A stretch of DNA of 35,534 nucleotides from the IMG/VR virus record IMGVR_UViG_3300042397_000191, positions 1 to 35,534 of that record; one strand, written 5' to 3'. The notes beneath the pieces were generated by a model. That model made no database searches. It was given only the letters and a program-made list of their open reading frames with translations, and was not told the origin of the DNA. This stretch comes from a virus. Position 1 is the stretch's first letter, and each line of letters starts with the position of its first letter. Position numbers and translations under genes: made by a program. Below are positions 31,970-35,534 of this stretch, in pieces.

Positions 31970-32404
31970 TTAAGCGAAGGTAATAGACAGCGAAGCGGCT
32001 GGGAATGTAACGGTGTCAGCTTGGTTGATGGTTTTGCTGATGGTCAGAGCGCCCCAGAACAGCAAGTTACCGGCAGAGGCCGCGTCGTAAATACCGAAGT
32101 GGGTCACAGTGCCCCAAGTCGCTGCAGGGGTTGGGAAGGTAATTGCAGCGTTATTGCTGGTCTGACCACCGGTACCACTAGAGGCTACCGTCGATGCCGC
32201 AGCTTGCGTGCCAGCCCAGTTAGCTAGCGAAGAAGCCACAGACACACGAGCGTAAGAGCCACCAGAAACTTCGGTACCGCCGCCCGAGTCGGACGGAGCA
32301 GCTGTCAGCAGACCGACGTACAGCGTAGTGGTAGTGGGGGCGGTTTGGCCACGGAACAGCTGGTCGATCAGCTTGTTCTCCAGAAAATCGGACATTGCAG
32401 ACAT
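31970..32404 (-). CDS. Small conserved tail protein (144 aa)
   Basis: This resembles a widespread phage protein often labelled tail fibre or hypothetical: SDFLENKLIDQLFRG at the N-terminus, TTTLYVGLLTAAP, GGTEVSGGSYARVSV, then WGTVTHFGIYDAASAGNLLF and a final beta strand ADTVTFPAASLSITFA. It is all beta and probably forms an oligomer on the virion tail. AGGAGCAACC precedes ATG 32404; an internal ATG three codons later is the alternative. Placed between the BppU-like protein and the repetitive 601-aa protein, it supports a tail assembly role. The precise function is not known. Confidence 0.8.
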   Translation of the reverse strand: MSAMSDFLENKLIDQLFRGQTAPTTTTLYVGLLTAAPSDSGGGTEVSGGSYARVSVASSLANWAGTQAAASTVASSGTGGQTSNNAAITFPTPAATWGTVTHFGIYDAASAGNLLFWGALTISKTINQADTVTFPAASLSITFA

Positions 32405-32413
32405 GGTTGCTCC

Positions 32414-32749
32414 TTATGCAAACTGTGAACGAACATTGAACTTGAGAACTTCGTAGACAGTTTGGAACTGCCCGTCAAAGTCGATTTCGACTTCGCCTTC
32501 GTAAAGGCCCGGCTCGACATCGAGTACACCGTTCGGAAAATTGAATCTTACCTGACCTGTAGTACCACCACTCACTTTTTCGCAAGTAAGGGTGTTCAAT
32601 ATGGTTGTTGTGTTGGCGGCGCGGAAGTACACCTTTACCACCACACCAGCGTCAGATAGATTAATAGCAGCACCGGTGGCTGGATCAGTTAGTGTGAGGC
32701 GAATGTAGGGGAGGTTGTCCCCCTGAACCAGTTTAATCTTTTCGGCCAT
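32414..32749 (-). CDS. BppU-like N-terminal domain protein (111 aa)
   Basis: A single beta domain with the pattern of phage baseplate upper protein N-termini: LVQGDNLPYIRLTLTDPATG at the start, AINLSDAGVVVKVYFRAANT in the middle, and GLYEGEVEIDFDGQFQTVYE towards the end. In longer proteins this domain fixes receptor-binding proteins to the baseplate; here it is a stand-alone copy. It probably links head-tail adaptor and fibre components. An AAGG site precedes the ATG, and the adaptor stop is 8 bases upstream. Confidence 0.75.
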   Translation of the reverse strand: MAEKIKLVQGDNLPYIRLTLTDPATGAAINLSDAGVVVKVYFRAANTTTILNTLTCEKVSGGTTGQVRFNFPNGVLDVEPGLYEGEVEIDFDGQFQTVYEVLKFNVRSQFA

Positions 32750-32757
32750 ATGCTACC

Positions 32758-33417
32758 TTACACTTTAGGCGCGACGCCAGTCGTGCCATTCATCTCAGTC
32801 GTCAATGCTGCTTGGAATGCGCCGTAGTGGGCTTGAGCACGCTGCGCATTACCAGCGTACTCGCTATCTTTGGTATATGCTCGGTAAAGAATATAGTCGC
32901 CCAAAACGTTGCCGTAGATATCAGGCAAGCTGATATTACCGGTCACAGCGCTATATACAGCCCCATCAGCGGGCTCTGCTATGTCCGTTGGATAGGCAGA
33001 GAACACAATTTCCACGGAGGCACCTGAAGATGCTGCTGGTGGATACACGTAAAACACGCGTGGATCACGAGGATCGTACATGTAGTGCAGCACTTCGGTA
33101 ACGCCAGTTAGGTTGTACCAGTTAGGGCTCTGTGTGTCCAAAATAGTCCGGTTAGTCATACGAACGGCACGCTTAGTGCCGGAGGTGTTACGGACTACAT
33201 CAATTAACTTAGCGCCGGTACTAGGTAAAGCTTGCTTAGCTCCGGTTACAAGGGCCACAGTGGCGTTGGTGACCATTGAATCAGGTCTATACAAAATCAC
33301 TTCACGCTGCCCATCATTGAGGTAGCGAACTAACTCAGCAACAGGCCAACGGATAGACGTATTGTCCTGCATTGTCTCAACAACGCGGCGGATGATGGAG
33401 GAAGCAGCAATGGTCAT
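32758..33417 (-). CDS. Head-tail adaptor protein, DUF6682-like (219 aa)
   Basis: Probably one of the connector proteins below the portal. The sequence follows the DUF6682 style: SIRWPVAELVRYLNDGQREV at residues 20-40 (the 'W...EL..YLNDGQRE' helix), LYRPDSMVTNATVALVTGAK, KLIDVVRNTSG, and a later HYMYDPRDPRVFYVYPPAA segment. A C-terminal helical part carries RAYTKDSEYAGNAQRAQAHY. Order of genes (capsid, small proteins, two adaptors, tail) agrees. A GAGG site lies 7 bases before the ATG. Confidence 0.8.
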   Translation of the reverse strand: MTIAASSIIRRVVETMQDNTSIRWPVAELVRYLNDGQREVILYRPDSMVTNATVALVTGAKQALPSTGAKLIDVVRNTSGTKRAVRMTNRTILDTQSPNWYNLTGVTEVLHYMYDPRDPRVFYVYPPAASSGASVEIVFSAYPTDIAEPADGAVYSAVTGNISLPDIYGNVLGDYILYRAYTKDSEYAGNAQRAQAHYGAFQAALTTEMNGTTGVAPKV

Positions 33418-33425
33418 GATTTACC

Positions 33426-34058
33426 TCAAGCAAAAGGGCGTGCGCGTACGCGCATTGAGCCACGGACCATGCCGTAGTTACCTTCAATGCGCGAATTGTT
33501 TGTCTTCCTCGCAGCGGAGTCCAGTAGATACTGGGCCTGTGCAAAGTTTGTAAATGGTTGGTCTGGAATCTGCATAGCGCGAGCGATTGCATTCGACACG
33601 ATAGGGTCAACCCAGATGTCATACAGATCATCGTCTAGCTGCGTAGCATCACGCGTAGGACGAAGATTTACCGCCACCACCACGGTGTACGCGCCGTCTG
33701 GTGGTGGCGACAACATCAATGTGAACGAGTTGTCTGTGCGATCAGAGTAAAAGCCGATTGGTTTCGCTTGCCCTGTGGGCATGTCGTTGCGAATAGCTTC
33801 AAACAAACCGGGCTGCAGCTCTTCGCCATCAACCGTCACACCCATAACGCGGCTGATCTCGTGATACTTTGTAGGTGGGTCTAGGTCGTATTGCACGACA
33901 CCAGCAGATGTCTTGAAAGAATCAAGATTCTGGCGCAGCACCAAAGATTTTTCGGCAAACTCAATTGCAGCACTGACCAGAACCTGATCCACCATGGGCT
34001 CTGAGCAGCCGGGTAGATACGGCAGTATTCTCGAATAGAAAGCGCTCAGAAGTTTCAT
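33426..34058 (-). CDS. Putative head-tail connector / tail-adaptor protein (210 aa)
   Basis: A second connector-type protein: helical N-terminus (KLLSAFYSRILPYLPGCSEP, then VDQVLVSAAIEFAEKSLVL), a beta region (GVVQYDLDPPTKYHEISRVM, FTLMLSPPPDGAYTVVVAVN) and a helical C-terminal part (DIWVDPIVSNAIARAMQIPD). Helix, beta sandwich, helix is the layout of many phage adaptors (compare T7 gp11-like and lambda-type connectors). No single family was firmly recognised. It lies between a small Ala-rich protein and the DUF6682-like adaptor, which supports the role. Confidence 0.65.
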   Translation of the reverse strand: MKLLSAFYSRILPYLPGCSEPMVDQVLVSAAIEFAEKSLVLRQNLDSFKTSAGVVQYDLDPPTKYHEISRVMGVTVDGEELQPGLFEAIRNDMPTGQAKPIGFYSDRTDNSFTLMLSPPPDGAYTVVVAVNLRPTRDATQLDDDLYDIWVDPIVSNAIARAMQIPDQPFTNFAQAQYLLDSAARKTNNSRIEGNYGMVRGSMRVRARPFA

Positions 34059-34069
34059 GGTGGGCTACC

Positions 34070-34345
34070 TTATTCAGCAGCAGTGGTTTGCTCTTCTGCG
34101 GGGGGCTCCGCAGGTTTGTCGTAAGATTCTACCGCAGGTGCAGCTTTTTTGCGAGTTTTTGGCGCAGCAGCTTCTTCAGCGGCGGCGTTTGAGTGTGCGT
34201 TGGCCAGCTCTTGGCCTTCAGTGGTGTACACCCAGTCTTGGTCTACCATGCGGGCCAAAACAACGATCTTGCCGTCGATGGTAGCGCGAATTTTGTGGCC
34301 AAGGACTTGACCGCTCAGGCGGTCCATTAATTCAAGTGCGTTCAT
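34070..34345 (-). CDS. Hypothetical small protein with Ala/Glu/Pro-rich tail (91 aa)
   Basis: Residues 1-45 look folded (MNALELMDRLSGQVLGHKIR, then ATIDGKIVVLARMVDQDWVY). Residues 50-91 are a disordered Ala/Glu/Lys/Pro tail containing TRKKAAPAVESYDKP and ending PAEEQTTAAE. Function unknown. It lies in the head gene region between the second UUCG-loop terminator and the adaptor genes; a head-completion or scaffold-like role is possible but unproven. A GGAG site lies 7 bases before the ATG. Confidence 0.7.
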   Translation of the reverse strand: MNALELMDRLSGQVLGHKIRATIDGKIVVLARMVDQDWVYTTEGQELANAHSNAAAEEAAAPKTRKKAAPAVESYDKPAEPPAEEQTTAAE

Positions 34346-34361
34346 TCTTTACTCCAAATGT

Positions 34362-34384
34362 AAAAAGGGGCTCCGAAGAGCCCC
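34362..34384 (-). terminator. UUCG-loop terminator downstream of the 110-aa gene
   Basis: On the - strand GGGGCTC-TTCG-GAGCCCC is a perfect 7-bp stem with a UUCG tetraloop closed by C-G, followed by TTTTT. It lies 17 bases after the 110-aa stop. The other strand shows CGAA as loop and TTTATT after the stem, so it could also act weakly in the opposite direction. Confidence 0.9.
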
Positions 34385-34400
34385 TTTATTGTGCCACCGA

Positions 34401-34733
34401 TTAGGCGCTGAGAACAGCGCCCCAGTTTTCACTGCCCAAGCTGATGTAAGCACCAGACATGTTAGCGGCCAAGGCCTTGGCTGCGTTGGCAGAACCGCCG
34501 TTGATCGCGCCGCCAGTGGAGGCGTACACGTTCAAAGCAGCAGCAGAGATGTTCACAATGTGAACGATATCGCCGACAGGACGCTCAGCAGGCAGTTTGA
34601 CGCCATCGCTGGCGTTGCCTGTAGTCACGACGTTAACGGCACCAGACAACTGGGTAGCGCCAGCCTGAGTCTGAGTTGTACCAGCGGTAGCCGTAGCGTA
34701 GCCGCCGATGCTGCGAGCAAATTGAGTAGACAT
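34401..34733 (-). CDS. Small capsid-associated candidate (110 aa)
   Basis: A small all-beta protein rich in Ala, Gly, Thr and Ser: MSTQFARSIGGYATATAGTT, then VKLPAERPVGDIVHIVNISA and a GAYISLGSENWGAVLSA end. The pattern suits a capsid decoration or head-fibre-type protein, and it follows the major capsid gene. I start at ATG 34733 with GGAG 6 bases upstream, leaving out four residues of the longer frame. It is framed on both sides by UUCG-loop terminators, so its message may be produced separately and in large amount, as expected for a high-copy virion protein. Function is inferred from position. Confidence 0.65.
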   Translation of the reverse strand: MSTQFARSIGGYATATAGTTQTQAGATQLSGAVNVVTTGNASDGVKLPAERPVGDIVHIVNISAAALNVYASTGGAINGGSANAAKALAANMSGAYISLGSENWGAVLSA

Positions 34734-34760
34734 AAAAATCTCCAAAGAATGAGGGAATAG

Positions 34761-34781
34761 AAAGGGCCCCCGAAGGGGCCC
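34761..34781 (-). terminator. UUCG-loop terminator after the major capsid gene
   Basis: On the - strand GGGCCCC-TTCG-GGGGCCC forms a perfect 7-bp stem with the stable UUCG loop, followed by TTTCT. It starts 6 bases after the capsid stop. The T-run is short, so partial termination or RNA 3'-end protection is likely. Confidence 0.85.
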
Positions 34782-34787
34782 AGTTCA

Positions 34788-35534
34788 TCAGCTGGCGGAA
34801 CCGACTTGGGCCACGACCAGAGCTTCAGGCTTGACAGTCTTGCGACCGTACACAGCCAAACCACGGACGATATCGCCGAAGTCAGTCTGGTTACGCAGAG
34901 GCTCAGTCTTGTTTACGGTCATGGCGAAGGACATTGCTGCCTTGGTGCCAGCAACCATGGTACGACGGGCCTTGGCGCTCGACACAGTACCGCCAGTGGC
35001 GGGGTCGGTCAAACCAGCGACCAGTGCCTTGCCAGCAGCGCCGCGAGGCAGCAAGTTGGACACGTACACAGTGAAGCGGTCCAGCATACCGATCTTGCCG
35101 CTACGGATGGTCGACTGAGCGTCGCCAGTGAAGTAGGCTTGAGCGATGTTGGATTGCATCAACAGGTGACGGTCGAAGGGGCTGATAATCAACCAGCGGC
35201 CATCTTCAGGCACGTTCTGCTCGTCCAGCACTGTGGACATACGCAGGATACCCTTGAGCACGTTCTCAGGAGTGGCTTGGTCGATGGGGGTAACGTCTGT
35301 GCCCAAGTTGTAGGCGGCAGAGATAGCACCAGCGGTAGCGCCTTCGTTGGCAGCGGCAGGGCCTTCAGTGACCATGTTGTTGAAGAACACTTCGTTTTCG
35401 ATGGCGATCTTCAACTGCTTGGCAGCGTCTTCGGTGAACATGTTCATCAGGTTCATGTCGGACTGATAGGCCAGCACGTCGTTGACTTGCACGCCGAAGT
35501 ACTTGCCCTTGTTCACTTGCATATCTTGGAAGAT
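34788..35534 (-). CDS. Major capsid protein, partial (N-terminus beyond right edge)
   Basis: The C-terminal 248 residues of a phage coat protein. The open frame passes the first Met (35522) and continues to the edge as I-F-Q-D, so the gene starts outside the window. Visible features are a helix with MNLMNMFTEDAAKQLKIAIE, a loop region rich in Ala and Gly, VPEDGRWLIISPFDRHLLMQ (the 'P..gR.lvisP....lL' segment common to many phage coat proteins), then GMLDRFTVYVSNLLPRG and a C-terminal PLRNQTDFGDIVRGLAVYGR. This last 'f.d.vrgl.vyG..v..p.al' end is frequent in podovirus coat proteins. It is followed by a UUCG-loop terminator and the 110-aa gene. Confidence 0.85.
   Translation of the reverse strand: MFQDMQVNKGKYFGVQVNDVLAYQSDMNLMNMFTEDAAKQLKIAIENEVFFNNMVTEGPAAANEGATAGAISAAYNLGTDVTPIDQATPENVLKGILRMSTVLDEQNVPEDGRWLIISPFDRHLLMQSNIAQAYFTGDAQSTIRSGKIGMLDRFTVYVSNLLPRGAAGKALVAGLTDPATGGTVSSAKARRTMVAGTKAAMSFAMTVNKTEPLRNQTDFGDIVRGLAVYGRKTVKPEALVVAQVGSAS

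Noticed and set aside
30796-31983. Open frame of 395 codons on the + strand
   Set aside because: It is the antisense shadow of the Ala/Ser/Thr repeat gene; its Ala/Val-rich translation follows from the repeat composition, and the - strand frame has the operon overlaps.
1-35534. Integrase, repressor, attachment site or other lysogeny genes
   Set aside because: None seen on either strand; a lytic or otherwise uninformative segment is the simpler reading, but genes outside the window cannot be judged.
1-35534. tRNA, riboswitch or other structured RNA
   Set aside because: Gaps between genes are at most a few tens of bases and hold only terminators, ribosome sites and one possible promoter.

Overview
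The window looks like part of a tailed double-stranded DNA phage genome. It holds a replication arm on the + strand (1-5698) and a long structural and lysis arm on the - strand (35534-5699), which meet tail to tail at about 5698/5699. No bacterial housekeeping genes, tRNAs, rRNAs, insertion sequences or CRISPR arrays were seen. A nozzle-like tail protein, three successive ejection-type proteins and the absence of a tape-measure gene suggest a podovirus-like particle. The protein styles resemble, from memory, uncultured aquatic phages of Betaproteobacteria. Host and taxonomy are inference only.

+ strand arm. The C-terminal half of a superfamily 2 helicase (cut by the window edge) is followed by a coiled-coil hypothetical protein, a 298-residue protein that looks like a single-stranded-DNA-binding protein (cysteine cluster, acidic tail), and a strong terminator. 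Then come a 988-residue primase-helicase fusion with a TTG start, a small hypothetical protein, a MazG-like nucleotide pyrophosphohydrolase and a small HNH nuclease.

- strand arm, in order of transcription (right to left). The order is: major capsid protein (cut by the right edge), a UUCG-loop terminator, a small capsid-associated candidate, a second UUCG-loop terminator, a small Ala-rich protein, two head-tail adaptor-type proteins, a BppU-like protein and a tail protein. These are followed by a 601-residue Ala/Ser/Thr repeat protein and a 1259-residue tail fibre with a C-terminal S74 chaperone. Next is a group of small tail-associated proteins, including a cupin and one 43-residue gene that is easy to miss. 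A run of small membrane proteins, a holin candidate and a GH19 endolysin come next. Then come a modular tail protein, a nozzle-like protein, a 1160-residue J-like/glycine-rich fibre protein, a 90-residue protein and a GNAT acetyltransferase. The arm ends with three ejection-type proteins (316, 613 and 2026 residues) and four very small basic proteins. Most junctions are ATGA or TGATG overlaps, so this arm is probably read as one or a few long messages with coupled translation.

The points most worth a second look are: (i) two small basic genes in overlapping frames (62 and 77 residues) that look like two halves of one protein, with a run of six G just before the first stop and no ATG for the second; (ii) a zincin-like HEALH motif and tandem repeats inside the 2026-residue ejection-type protein; (iii) an S74 autoprocessing domain on an ejection-position protein; (iv) the C-terminal half of a lambda J-like protein inside a podovirus-like tail cassette; (v) the 601-residue repeat protein; (vi) three small genes of 43, 43 and 32 codons found by reading the gaps. 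Family names are given from recognition of sequence patterns; no database search was run.
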